A model generated the notes under the pieces. The model saw only the letters and a program-made list of their open reading frames with translations. It was not told the DNA's origin and did not search any database. Source: Bradyrhizobium sp. WSM1417 (GTDB taxonomy: Bacteria > Pseudomonadota > Alphaproteobacteria > Rhizobiales > Xanthobacteraceae). Taken from it: a stretch of 64,000 nt of DNA. Below, piece by piece: positions 1-7,551 of this stretch; the stretch's first letter is position 1; each line of letters starts with the position of its first letter. Made by a program: the position numbers and the translations under genes. The DNA lies in the NCBI RefSeq assembly GCF_000515415.1, contig NZ_KI911783.1:33501-97500 (forward strand). Direction: 5' to 3'.

Positions 1-324
1 GCGCCGGCGCAGCTCTTCCACCGAGGGCGTCCCGACCGCGAGCAGGATGTCGGGCTTGAGCGCCACGAGTTCGTCGGCGAATTGCGCGATCCGTGCGCGG
101 TCGCCGCCGCCGTTGCGCCAATCGATCTTGAGGTTGTCGCGCTCCTTCCAGCCATGGCCGGCAAGCGCCTGGACCAGGACCGCGCTACGCGTCTGCCCGA
201 TCGCATCGTCGGCCGCCGTAACCGAGAGCACGCCGAGCCGGCGCGTCGCATTCGTTTGCGCCAGCACCGAGGCCGGCAGCGCAGCGGTCACCCCAAGAAG
301 CGCCAGGCATTCGCGGCGATTCAT
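1..324 (-). CDS. ABC transporter substrate-binding protein, N-terminal part
   Basis: Partial gene: the minus-strand reading frame starts with ATG at 324 and runs off the left edge. The first 23 or so residues form a signal peptide (MNRRECLALLGVTAALPASV, then a cleavage-like AQ). The mature part reads RRLGVLSVTAADDAIGQTR and later LVALKPDILLAVGTPS. This order is typical of the ABC_sub_bind (TrpX-like) periplasmic receptors, which often show up beside permease and ATPase genes; those would lie outside the window. The substrate cannot be told from this fragment. It follows ferrochelatase by 10 bp on the same strand, so it may be co-transcribed with it. Confidence 0.75.
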   Translation of the reverse strand, partial: MNRRECLALLGVTAALPASVLAQTNATRRLGVLSVTAADDAIGQTRSAVLVQALAGHGWKERDNLKIDWRNGGGDRARIAQFADELVALKPDILLAVGTPSVEELRRR

Positions 325-334
325 GGGGGTCCCA

Positions 335-1372
335 TCAGATCCAGCCCTGGAGCTCGCGCAGCACCAGCGTTCGGATCACATCCATGCCCGGGTCGCTGTC
401 GTTGAGGCAGGGGATCGCGGAAAACTGCTCGCCGCCATTGTGCTCGAAGATCTCGGCATTCTCCTGCGCGATCTCCTCCAGTGTCTCCAGGCAGTCGGCG
501 GAAAAACCCGGCGTGATCACCGCGATGCGGCGCACGCCCTCTTTCGCCAGACGCTCCATGGTCTTGTCGGTGTAGGGCTGCAGCCACTCGTCGAATCCGA
601 ACCGCGACTGGAACGTCAGCAGCAGCTTCGTCTCGTCCATGCCGAGCCGGCGGCGCAGCGCCTCGGTGGTCGCCACGCACTGGCCCTGGTAGGGATCGCC
701 CTTGTCCACATAGGCCTTCGGCATACCATGGAAGGAGGCAACGATCAGCTCCGGCGTGAACGGCAGGCTCGCCAGATGCGTCTCGACCGAGGTGGCGAGC
801 GCCTCGATATAGGCTTCATCCTCATAGTAAGGCGGCGTCACCCGCAGCGTTGGCTGCGCGCGCAGCCGGGCAAGCACGCGAAACACCTCGTCGCAGACGG
901 TGGCCGATGTCGCGGCGGAATATTGCGGATAGAGCGGTACGGCAAGAATGCGGTCGCAGCCCTTCGCAATCAGGGCATCGATGCCCGACTTGATCGAAGG
1001 ATTACCATAGCGCATCGCCCACTCCACCGTGACCTGGTCGCGGTCCGACAGCATGGCTCCGAGTTTGTCGCTCTGCGAGCGCGTGATGGTCTTGAGCGGC
1101 GACTCGTTCTTCTCGGTGTTCCAGATCTTGAGATAGTCGCGCGCCTTGGCGCGGGGGCGGGTGCGCAGGATGATGCCGTTCAGCACCGCCTTCCAGATCA
1201 AGCCCTGATCCTCGATGACACGGGCGTCCGAGAGGAACTCCTTCAGATAGACCCGCACGCCGCGCGCATCGGCGGTATCGGGCGTGCCGAGATTGACCAG
1301 GAGCACGCCGACGCGCGAGGGGGCGGGCTGCGTGGCCGGCATCGCGGTCTCGGAGGGGGCGATTGTCATCAT
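335..1372 (-). CDS. hemH: Ferrochelatase
   Basis: Inserts Fe(II) into protoporphyrin IX, the last step of protohaem synthesis, in the cytoplasm or at the inner membrane. The 345-residue product has the family hallmarks in order: GVLLVNLGTPD near the N-terminus, VASFHGMPKAYVDKGDPY with the active-site His, FQSRFGFDEWLQPYTD, and ITPGFSADCLETLEEI with the conserved Glu. The open frame extends upstream to 1585, but that extension lacks family character. ATG at 1372 (or the adjacent ATG at 1369) gives the normal ferrochelatase length. The gene is divergent from the MAPEG gene at 1452. Confidence 0.95.
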   Translation of the reverse strand: MMTIAPSETAMPATQPAPSRVGVLLVNLGTPDTADARGVRVYLKEFLSDARVIEDQGLIWKAVLNGIILRTRPRAKARDYLKIWNTEKNESPLKTITRSQSDKLGAMLSDRDQVTVEWAMRYGNPSIKSGIDALIAKGCDRILAVPLYPQYSAATSATVCDEVFRVLARLRAQPTLRVTPPYYEDEAYIEALATSVETHLASLPFTPELIVASFHGMPKAYVDKGDPYQGQCVATTEALRRRLGMDETKLLLTFQSRFGFDEWLQPYTDKTMERLAKEGVRRIAVITPGFSADCLETLEEIAQENAEIFEHNGGEQFSAIPCLNDSDPGMDVIRTLVLRELQGWI

Positions 1373-1451
1373 GATCCGTTGCGTCGCGCGTTGTTCCGAA
1401 CTTGTCAAGATTGGGGCGGTTTCGCTAGGGTCAGTACACAGGGGGAGAACC

Positions 1452-1850
1452 ATGACGCTGGCGGAATGGTGCGTTTTCGGGGCGCTGCTGCTCCATCTCT
1501 TAACGATCGTCTCGATCAAATGGATCAGATTTCGTGGCTTCGACAATTCGCGGCCGCGCGATCCAGCTTTCTTCGAGGACGCCATCGCTCAGCGCGCGCT
1601 CGGCGCGCATCAGAACGGCATCGAGGCCTTTCCGTTCTTCGCCTTTGCGGTGCTGCTCGCCGAGTACAGGGATTCGCCGCAGCGCCTCATCGACGAACTC
1701 GCGGCGCTGTTCCTGATCGTACGGATCGCCTATGTGCTGACCTATCTCGGCAACCGCCCGACGCTGCGCTCCATCCTCTGGAGCATCGGCTTTGCGATCA
1801 ATCTCGGGATCTTCTTCATGCCGGTGTTGAAGCGGTTTCTGCCGGTGTGA
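1452..1850 (+). CDS. MAPEG family membrane protein
   Basis: A 132-residue integral membrane protein with about four hydrophobic segments. The motif RALGAHQNGIEAFPFF (around residues 48-63) matches the signature of bacterial MAPEG (membrane-associated eicosanoid/glutathione metabolism) proteins. The start is ATG at 1452, preceded by the purine-rich GGGGGAG. The bacterial members of this family have no settled role, and glutathione-dependent activity is only inferred. It is divergent from hemH and its 3' end faces the nickel permease across a palindromic repeat. Confidence 0.85.
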   Translation: MTLAEWCVFGALLLHLLTIVSIKWIRFRGFDNSRPRDPAFFEDAIAQRALGAHQNGIEAFPFFAFAVLLAEYRDSPQRLIDELAALFLIVRIAYVLTYLGNRPTLRSILWSIGFAINLGIFFMPVLKRFLPV

Positions 1851-1861
1851 GGTTTTCGCTC

Positions 1862-2004
1862 CCGTGTCCCGGACGCGGTGCAGCGCCCTTGCGCTGCCCC
1901 GCAGAGCCGGGACCCAGAAGGTCACGCCCTACCGCACGCAAACATGGGTCCCGGCTCTGCAGCGCACCCTCGAAGGGACGCTGCGCTGCCTCCGGGGCAC
2001 GAAA
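1862..2004. repeat. Palindromic intergenic repeat, family A copy 1
   Basis: A roughly 140-bp element with outer arms related as an inverted repeat (GTGTCCCGGACGC at the left, TCCGGGGCACGA at the right) and inner arms AGAGCCGGGACCCA and TGGGTCCCGGCTCT. A clear relative lies at 55858-55988. It sits between the convergent MAPEG and NicO genes and could act as a bidirectional transcription stop. Confidence 0.75.
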
Positions 2005-2010
2005 GCTCGT

Positions 2011-3114
2011 CTAGAAACACGTCGTCCGTTCGGCCGCGATGTAACCCAACAATAGGCCCGCGCCAAACAGCAGCACGAGGCCGGCGGCGGCGAATTCGAT
2101 GCCGCGCATGAACAGTGCGCCGCCGCCGTCGCGTCCGGCGCTCAGGCGGGCGGCGATGTCCTTGGCGGAGACGGCGACCACAGCGATGGCCGCCACCGTG
2201 ATCGCGGTGCCGAGGCCCATCAGCAAGGTCGCGGCGATGCCGGCCCAGAACAGGCCTTGGGCCAGCGCAAACACCAGTACCAGGATCGCGCCCGAACAGG
2301 GACGGATGCCGACGGTCAGGATCGCCGCAAAGCCGCGTCCCCAGCCGCCGGCGCCGGCCAGTTCGCTCGGCGTGGGACCGTGGGAATGGCCGCAATGCTC
2401 GTCATGGACGTGGTCATGCTGGTGATGATGATGGGTGTGCGCATGATCGTGGCCATGATGATCAAGCGCATCGTGATGGTGCTCGTGATCATGATGGTCA
2501 TGCGGCACGCCCGCAATCGCCGGCACTGGCTGAACCGCCTGCAGCGCACGGATGAAGGCGCGGCCCTTGACCCAGACTAGGCGCAGGCCGAACAGCGCGA
2601 TCAGCGCGTAGCTTGCGATCTCGATCGCGCCTTCCGCCTTGCACATGGTCTTGGCGGTCGCATTCAGCACCCAGGCCGAGATACCGACGATCAGGATCGC
2701 CACCAGCGACTGCATCAGCGCCGAGGCAAACGACAACACGATGCCGCGCCGGGCGGTCTCGCGATTGGCGACGAGATAGGAGGCGATCACCGCCTTGCCG
2801 TGCCCGGGACCAGCCGCGTGGAAGATGCCATAGGCAAACGAGATGAAGAGCAGCGTCCACACCGCGGAGCCATCGGACTTCGCGGCGCGGATGGTCGCCG
2901 ACATCTGGCGATAGAATTCCGACTGTTTTGCCAACAACCACCCGATCAGACCCCCGGCCTCGGGCTGGGCGGCTTGTGGGGAACGCGGCGGGCCGAACGG
3001 GTTCTGCGCGAGGAGATCGTGGAGCGCCGCATCGGTCACGCCCACGACGAGAAGAACGCCGGCGCAGACAGCGAGCCCGCGCGCTATGGGCGTGAGTTGC
3101 GGCTTCAAGGGCAA
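2011..3114 (-). CDS. NicO/RcnA-type nickel/cobalt transporter
   Basis: A 367-residue inner-membrane protein. After an N-terminal hydrophobic segment (residues 12-32) it carries HAAGPGHGKAVIASYL at about 99-114, the HX-GPGHG signature of the NicO (COG2215) family. A loop at residues 205-246 is almost half histidine with Asp/Glu, as expected for metal binding, followed by more membrane segments. Family members export Ni/Co (RcnA) or act as metal permeases in a pair with DUF1007 proteins. The start overlaps the DUF1007 gene stop by 10 bp, which points to translational coupling. Metal and direction of transport are not decidable from sequence; zinc is possible. Confidence 0.85.
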   Translation of the reverse strand: MPLKPQLTPIARGLAVCAGVLLVVGVTDAALHDLLAQNPFGPPRSPQAAQPEAGGLIGWLLAKQSEFYRQMSATIRAAKSDGSAVWTLLFISFAYGIFHAAGPGHGKAVIASYLVANRETARRGIVLSFASALMQSLVAILIVGISAWVLNATAKTMCKAEGAIEIASYALIALFGLRLVWVKGRAFIRALQAVQPVPAIAGVPHDHHDHEHHHDALDHHGHDHAHTHHHHQHDHVHDEHCGHSHGPTPSELAGAGGWGRGFAAILTVGIRPCSGAILVLVFALAQGLFWAGIAATLLMGLGTAITVAAIAVVAVSAKDIAARLSAGRDGGGALFMRGIEFAAAGLVLLFGAGLLLGYIAAERTTCF

Positions 3115-3737
3115 TCCACCGTGATCTTGTTGGCGAACATCATGCCGAAATTGGAATTCTCGCCGTTCATAAAAGTCTGCTCGTTGAGCTTCTGGGCACT
3201 CGCCGTGCCGTCGCTCGGCCGCTCAAGTTTCATCTGGCAGCCGGCGGGCGCGCCGACCAGCTTGACCGGATTGTCCTTGGCCATCTGGAAGTCGATGAAG
3301 AAGGAGCGGTCGAACACTTCGAGCATCAATTGCTTGGGCTTGACCGGGTTCTTCAGGGGCAGCGTGAAGTGCAGGGTCAGGACCGTATCCTTGTAGTCGA
3401 GGAAGTAGTCGACCGGCTCCTGGAATCGCTCCTTCTTGCCGTCGGCTCGCGCGAAGGTGAAATAGGCATATTCCTTCAGCGACTCGACATTGGTCTGCGC
3501 CAGCGGCGCCAGCTCCTCGCGGGTGTAGGCGCCCTTGGTCTTGCTCTCGAGCCCCTGCACCGCATAGGCCGAGAACATGTCGTCAAAAGTCCAGGCGTGG
3601 CGCACGCCGGTGATGGTGCCGTCCTCGGCGTAGAGCAGCTCACTCGTCGCGGTGATCCAGACATGTGGATGCGCGCTCGCAGCACCCGATGCGAGCATCA
3701 TTGCGGCGGCGAGCACGTATCCGAACCAGCGGCGCAT
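3105..3737 (-). CDS. DUF1007 family periplasmic protein (copy 1)
   Basis: A 210-residue protein with a signal peptide (MRRWFGYVLAAAMMLASGAA) and the mature N-terminus HPHVWITATSELLYAEDG, the defining start of DUF1007 (COG3683), described as a periplasmic component accompanying NicO permeases. The mature HPH could be an N-terminal metal site. The open frame goes up to 3770, but starting at 3737 gives a clean signal peptide. It is a tandem paralogue of the next gene upstream, sharing GVRHAW, EELAPLAQ and KDNPVKLVGAPAGC, and overlaps the permease gene by 10 bp. Confidence 0.8.
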   Translation of the reverse strand: MRRWFGYVLAAAMMLASGAASAHPHVWITATSELLYAEDGTITGVRHAWTFDDMFSAYAVQGLESKTKGAYTREELAPLAQTNVESLKEYAYFTFARADGKKERFQEPVDYFLDYKDTVLTLHFTLPLKNPVKPKQLMLEVFDRSFFIDFQMAKDNPVKLVGAPAGCQMKLERPSDGTASAQKLNEQTFMNGENSNFGMMFANKITVDCP

Positions 3738-3760
3738 CGGGTACATCCGAACGAACAGGA

Positions 3761-4408
3761 TCATCGACAATACACCGAAGCAATGTTGTCGAACAACAAA
3801 CCGACGGCAACGTTCGCGCCGCCTTCATTGAACGAGTCCTCGCTCGCGTCTTGAACCATTTTGCGGTCGCGGTCGTTACCCATTGCTGGCCCCAGTTTCA
3901 CCTCGCACCCCGCGGGTGCGCCGACCAGCTTGACCGGATTGTCCTTTGCGAATTCAAAATCGACAAAGAACGATCGATCAACAATCTCCAGCAAGACTGT
4001 TTTCGACTTCACAGGCGTCTTCAGCGGAAGCGTGAAATGCAAAGTGAGCTGATCATTCTGATAATCGAAGGAGCAATCGATCGGCTCCGCAAACGGCAGC
4101 TTGCCATTGACCTTCACGAAGGTGAAATAGGCCTTTTCCTTCAACGACTCGATCTGAGCCTGCGCTAGCGGTGCCAGCTCCTCGCTGGAGTACGCGCCAT
4201 CGGTCTTGGCATATAGAACCTGCACAGCATTGGTCGAGAACGCGCGGTCGAAAATCCAAGCATGACGCACGCCGGTAATACTGCCGTCCGCCGCATAGAG
4301 GATCTCACTTGTCACGGTGATCCAGACATGCGGATGCGCCCGCGCCGCGCCTGATGCGAGCGACAGGGCGACAGCGAGCAGCAGCCCGAACAGGGCGCGC
4401 ATGCCCAT
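3761..4408 (-). CDS. DUF1007 family periplasmic protein (copy 2)
   Basis: A 215-residue paralogue of the downstream gene, with signal peptide MGMRALFGLLLAVALSLASG and mature start HPHVWITVTSEILYAADG. The conserved blocks GVRHAWIFD, EELAPLAQ, LTLHFTLPLKTPVK and FAKDNPVKLVGAPAGCEVK line up throughout with copy 1, so this is an old tandem duplication. The stop of the M3 peptidase and this ATG share one base (TGATG), so expression is probably coupled to that gene. Function is inferred only from pairing with NicO. Confidence 0.8.
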   Translation of the reverse strand: MGMRALFGLLLAVALSLASGAARAHPHVWITVTSEILYAADGSITGVRHAWIFDRAFSTNAVQVLYAKTDGAYSSEELAPLAQAQIESLKEKAYFTFVKVNGKLPFAEPIDCSFDYQNDQLTLHFTLPLKTPVKSKTVLLEIVDRSFFVDFEFAKDNPVKLVGAPAGCEVKLGPAMGNDRDRKMVQDASEDSFNEGGANVAVGLLFDNIASVYCR

Positions 4409-6489
4409 CAGGCCGCCTTCGGGGCGTCGAGCAGGCCTCGGCGACGCAAGAGCGCATCCGGCTCCGGCGGGCGGCCGCGGAAGGCCTCATAGGCGGCTTC
4501 CGGATCGACTGATCCGCCGCTCGAATAGATGTCGTCGTGCAGGCGCTTTGCGACGGCGGGATCGAAGATGTCGCCGGCTTCTTCGAACGCACCGAACGCG
4601 TCGGCGTCCATCACCTCCGACCACATGTAGCTGTAATAGCCGGCGGCATAATGATCGCCGGTGAAGATGTGACCGAATTGCGTGGGACGGTGACGCAGCG
4701 AGATCTCCTCGGGCATGCCGATCTTTTCCAGCTCGCGTCTCTCGAAGGCGCGGACATCCTGCGCGGCGGAGGCCGGCTGGGTGTGGAATTCGAGATCGAT
4801 CAGTGCCGAGGAGACGAACTCGACGGTGGCGAAACCCTGGTTGAATTTTCGCGCGGCCAGGAACCGTTGCAGCAGATCGTCAGGGAGCGGCTCGCCGGTC
4901 TGGTAGTGGCGTGCGAACTGCTGCAGCACCTCGGGCCGCTCCTGCCAATGCTCGTAGAGCTGCGAGGGCAATTCGACGAAGTCGGTGAACACGGAGGTGC
5001 CCGACAGCGAGGGATAGGTCACGTTGGAGAGCATGCCGTGCAGGCCGTGGCCGAACTCGTGGAACAGGGTGCGGGCGTCGTCCGGCGACAGCAGCGAGGG
5101 TTCCCCGTCCGCGCCCTTGGAGAAGTTGCAGATGTTGAGGATCAGCGGCGCGACCTCGCCGTCGAGCTTCTGCTGGTCGCGCAGCGAGGTCATCCAGGCG
5201 CCGGAGCGCTTCGACGGCCGGGCGAAGTAGTCGCCATAGAACAGCGCCTTGTGCTTGCCGTCCCGCCCCTTCATCTCCCAGACCCGGACGTCCGGATGCC
5301 AGACCGGCACGTCCTTGCGCTCGGCGAAGGTAACGCCGAACAGGCGCGTGGCACAGTCGAAGGCCGCGGCGATCATGTGATCGAGCGCGAGATACGGCTT
5401 GATCGCGGCGTCGTCGAAATTGGCGCGCTGAAGGCGCAGCTTTTCGGCATAGAAGCGCCAGTCCCAGGGGGCGAGCTTGAAATTGCCGCCCTCCTCGGTG
5501 ATCAGCGCCTGCATGTCGTCGCGGTCGGCGAGCGCCCGCGCCCGCGCCGGCTTCCAGACCCGCTCCAGAAGGCCGCGCACCGCTTCCGGCGTCTTGGCCA
5601 TGGAATCCTCGAGCCGGTAGGCCGCGAAAGTCGGGTAGCCCAGGAGATTGGCGCTTTCCTCGCGCAGCTTCAGGACCTCGACGATGGTCGCGTTGTTGTC
5701 GTTGGAATTGCCGTTGTCGCCCCGCGCGGTGAAGGCCTTGTAGACCTTCTCGCGCAGGTCGCGCCGGGCCGAGCTCTTCAGGAACTGTTCGACCGAGGAA
5801 CGCGACAGGGTGACGATGGCCTTGCCAGCCATGCCGCGTTCTTCTGCCGCAGCCTTGGCGCTGGCGACAAAACTCTCCGGCAGGCCCTGACGGTCGGCTT
5901 CACCGAGCTCCATGAACCATTCCTGCTCGTCGCCGAGCAGATGGTGACTGAAGCTGGTCCCGAGCTGGGCGAGTCTCTCGTTGATCTCCGCCATCCGCGT
6001 CTTGGCCTCTTCGGAGAGGCCGGCGCCGGAGCGGTGGAAGCGGGTGTAGGTGCGCTCGAGCAGGCGGAGCTGTTCCGGTGTCAGACCGAGATTGGCGCGG
6101 TTCTCGTGCAGCTGGGCGATGCGGCCAAACAGCACGGCGTTCATCATGATCGGATTCCAGTGCCGCGCCATCCGCAAGGAAACCTCCTTGTCGATCTCCA
6201 GGATGGCCGGGTTGGAATGCGCCGAAACGAGATCGTAGAAGACCGACGCGACCTTGCTGAGCAGCTTGCCCGAGCGCTCCAGCGCCGTGATGGTGTTAGC
6301 GAAGTCGGCCGCGGTCGGGTCGTTGGTAATCGCTGCGATCTCGGCGGAGTGGTCGGCGAAGGCCTGCTCGAAGGCCGGGAGGAAGTGCTCCGGCTTGATC
6401 TCGTCGAAGGGCGGGGTCGCAAATGGCGTCACCCAGGCCTTCAGCAGCGGGTTGGTCTCGGAGTCCGTAGTTTGGCGGGGTTCTGACAT
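4408..6489 (-). CDS. M3 family oligopeptidase (oligopeptidase A / Dcp-like)
   Basis: A 693-residue cytoplasmic zinc metallopeptidase that degrades short peptides. The catalytic motif HEFGHGLHGML (HExxH form) lies in the C-terminal half, followed by FTDFVELPSQLYEHW, which is typical for M3A enzymes such as PrlC/OpdA and Dcp. The N-terminal part NPLLKAWVTPFATPPFDEIKPEHFLPAF is also family-typical. The start at 6489 (MSEPRQTTD) is chosen because the upstream extension to 6558 lacks family similarity. It heads the minus-strand run that continues into the two DUF1007 genes and the NicO permease. That link to metal transport is unusual and might be only positional. Confidence 0.92.
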   Translation of the reverse strand: MSEPRQTTDSETNPLLKAWVTPFATPPFDEIKPEHFLPAFEQAFADHSAEIAAITNDPTAADFANTITALERSGKLLSKVASVFYDLVSAHSNPAILEIDKEVSLRMARHWNPIMMNAVLFGRIAQLHENRANLGLTPEQLRLLERTYTRFHRSGAGLSEEAKTRMAEINERLAQLGTSFSHHLLGDEQEWFMELGEADRQGLPESFVASAKAAAEERGMAGKAIVTLSRSSVEQFLKSSARRDLREKVYKAFTARGDNGNSNDNNATIVEVLKLREESANLLGYPTFAAYRLEDSMAKTPEAVRGLLERVWKPARARALADRDDMQALITEEGGNFKLAPWDWRFYAEKLRLQRANFDDAAIKPYLALDHMIAAAFDCATRLFGVTFAERKDVPVWHPDVRVWEMKGRDGKHKALFYGDYFARPSKRSGAWMTSLRDQQKLDGEVAPLILNICNFSKGADGEPSLLSPDDARTLFHEFGHGLHGMLSNVTYPSLSGTSVFTDFVELPSQLYEHWQERPEVLQQFARHYQTGEPLPDDLLQRFLAARKFNQGFATVEFVSSALIDLEFHTQPASAAQDVRAFERRELEKIGMPEEISLRHRPTQFGHIFTGDHYAAGYYSYMWSEVMDADAFGAFEEAGDIFDPAVAKRLHDDIYSSGGSVDPEAAYEAFRGRPPEPDALLRRRGLLDAPKAA

Positions 6490-6624
6490 TACAAGTCCCG
6501 ATTTGTGGCTCGATTGTTGCGGCCAGCTATAGCACGCGATGGGGCTTTTTTGGGCCATTTGCCCTTGCTCCCGGCTGCCTTTTCGGGGAGATTGCGGCCC
6601 TCAAAGCCTAGGACCCCTGAGCTC

Positions 6625-6879
6625 ATGAACGCGACCTCCTCGTCTTCCCGTCGGATCGTCTGGCCGAGCGTCATCACCGTCGTCAGCGCCGCCATCCTGA
6701 TCGGCGCCGAGGTGTTCGGCGCGGCGTTTGCCGGCGGCTGGGCGCTCGCGATCCTGTTCGGGCTGGGCGAGCAGGGCACGCACATCCTTCAGGCCGCGCT
6801 GTTTGCGCTCGGCGTGCTCGTGATGACTGCCTTCATCCGCGCCGCTCAGCGCGTCGAGCCGTTCACGAAGCGCGGCTGA
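6625..6879 (+). CDS. Small two-helix membrane protein, hypothetical
   Basis: An 84-residue protein with two predicted transmembrane helices (VWPSVITVVSAAILIGAEVF and a second around ILQAALFALGVLVMTAFI) and a basic tail. The start is ATG at 6625. The open frame extends to 6505 but that part overlaps the M3 peptidase promoter. I do not recognise a family. It is divergent from the peptidase gene. Confidence 0.65.
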   Translation: MNATSSSSRRIVWPSVITVVSAAILIGAEVFGAAFAGGWALAILFGLGEQGTHILQAALFALGVLVMTAFIRAAQRVEPFTKRG

Positions 6880-7004
6880 AGCGCGCACGCGCGCGAGTGA
6901 CGCGCGCCGCACAGAAAACTTAACGCGCGTTCATCTTCCGCGTCGCTCGCGCAACACTGCGCAAGCAGATGTTAGGCAATTCTGTTCGCAGTCTAAAAAA
7001 TCTC

Positions 7005-7033
7005 TTGCGAAGCAGAGTCAAAACACTTATGTG
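7005..7033 (+). promoter_or_regulatory. Candidate sigma-70-type promoter before the speF leader
   Basis: TTGCGA at 7005-7010 and TATGTG at 7028-7033 are separated by 17 bp. Placement upstream of the structured leader fits, but the -10 match is weak, so this is only a candidate. The 6880-7000 stretch before it shows no other feature. Confidence 0.25.
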
Positions 7034-7079
7034 CGGATTGCCCAATTTCGCACGTGCCTGTGGTCGTGTGTCAGTCGGT

Positions 7080-7545
7080 AGGTATCCGGACAAGAGGCCG
7101 GACAGCCGCCAAGGGGTGAAGAAGCCGAGGGGCTCTTCGGAAGTGTGGAAGTCGGAAGGCTGATAGCCGGAAGACGAAAGCAAACCCGGAGCGTCCAGCA
7201 TCTCTCTCAAAGAGATGCCTTGTCGAAGGTGACTTTGCTCTTTGCAACCGTGACTGGCAGCCGGAGGCGAACCGGTGCACCCCGCTCTCAACGGGGGACG
7301 CGACTTAAAGCAACGACGGATCGGGCTTTTTTGGTCTCTACCGGCAGTCCAACGCCGGCGCGGGCTACTGAAAAGGCTTGTCCTTCATTGCCAGGTGTGC
7401 GGGCGGGAACATTCCCAACCAATCCACGGCAGCACAGTCTGATGTGAGTCTTTGGCTCGTCGCGCCTCCATCGCGCGATCTGGCCGGAGCGCTCTTATCC
7501 GACGTCATTTTTTGAACGGATCCCCGTCGCTGGGCCGTTTGGGAG
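7080..7545 (+). ncRNA. Structured 5' leader of ornithine decarboxylase (probable speF RNA motif)
   Basis: The 670-bp gap before the decarboxylase gene has no convincing protein gene but many short hairpins in a row: CCGGACAAGAGGCCGG (7087-7102), GAAGCCGAGGGGCTCTTC (7121-7138), GGCTGATAGCC (about 7158-7168), CATCTCTCTCAAAGAGATG (7198-7216), CCCCGCTCTCAACGGGG (7280-7296), and a T-run GGGCTTTTTTGG (7323-7334). A conserved cis-regulatory RNA named speF is known upstream of this decarboxylase in alphaproteobacteria, and position and architecture fit. Membership in that family is from memory and not checked with a covariance model. A 44-codon frame at 7029-7163 could be a leader peptide. Confidence 0.6.
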
Positions 7546-7551
7546 AGTGCT

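Noticed and set aside
47..2014. 655-codon open frame on the plus strand
   Set aside because: It runs antisense to ferrochelatase and through repeat A; composition is that of a high-GC shadow frame.
2395..2510. CATGATGATCATG-like low-complexity DNA, also near 13330-13420 and 16780-16860
   Set aside because: These encode His-rich loops of metal proteins, so they are not separate tandem repeats.
4537..6486. 649-codon open frame antisense to the M3 peptidase
   Set aside because: Shadow of the real gene, which has HEFGHGLH and family-wide similarity.
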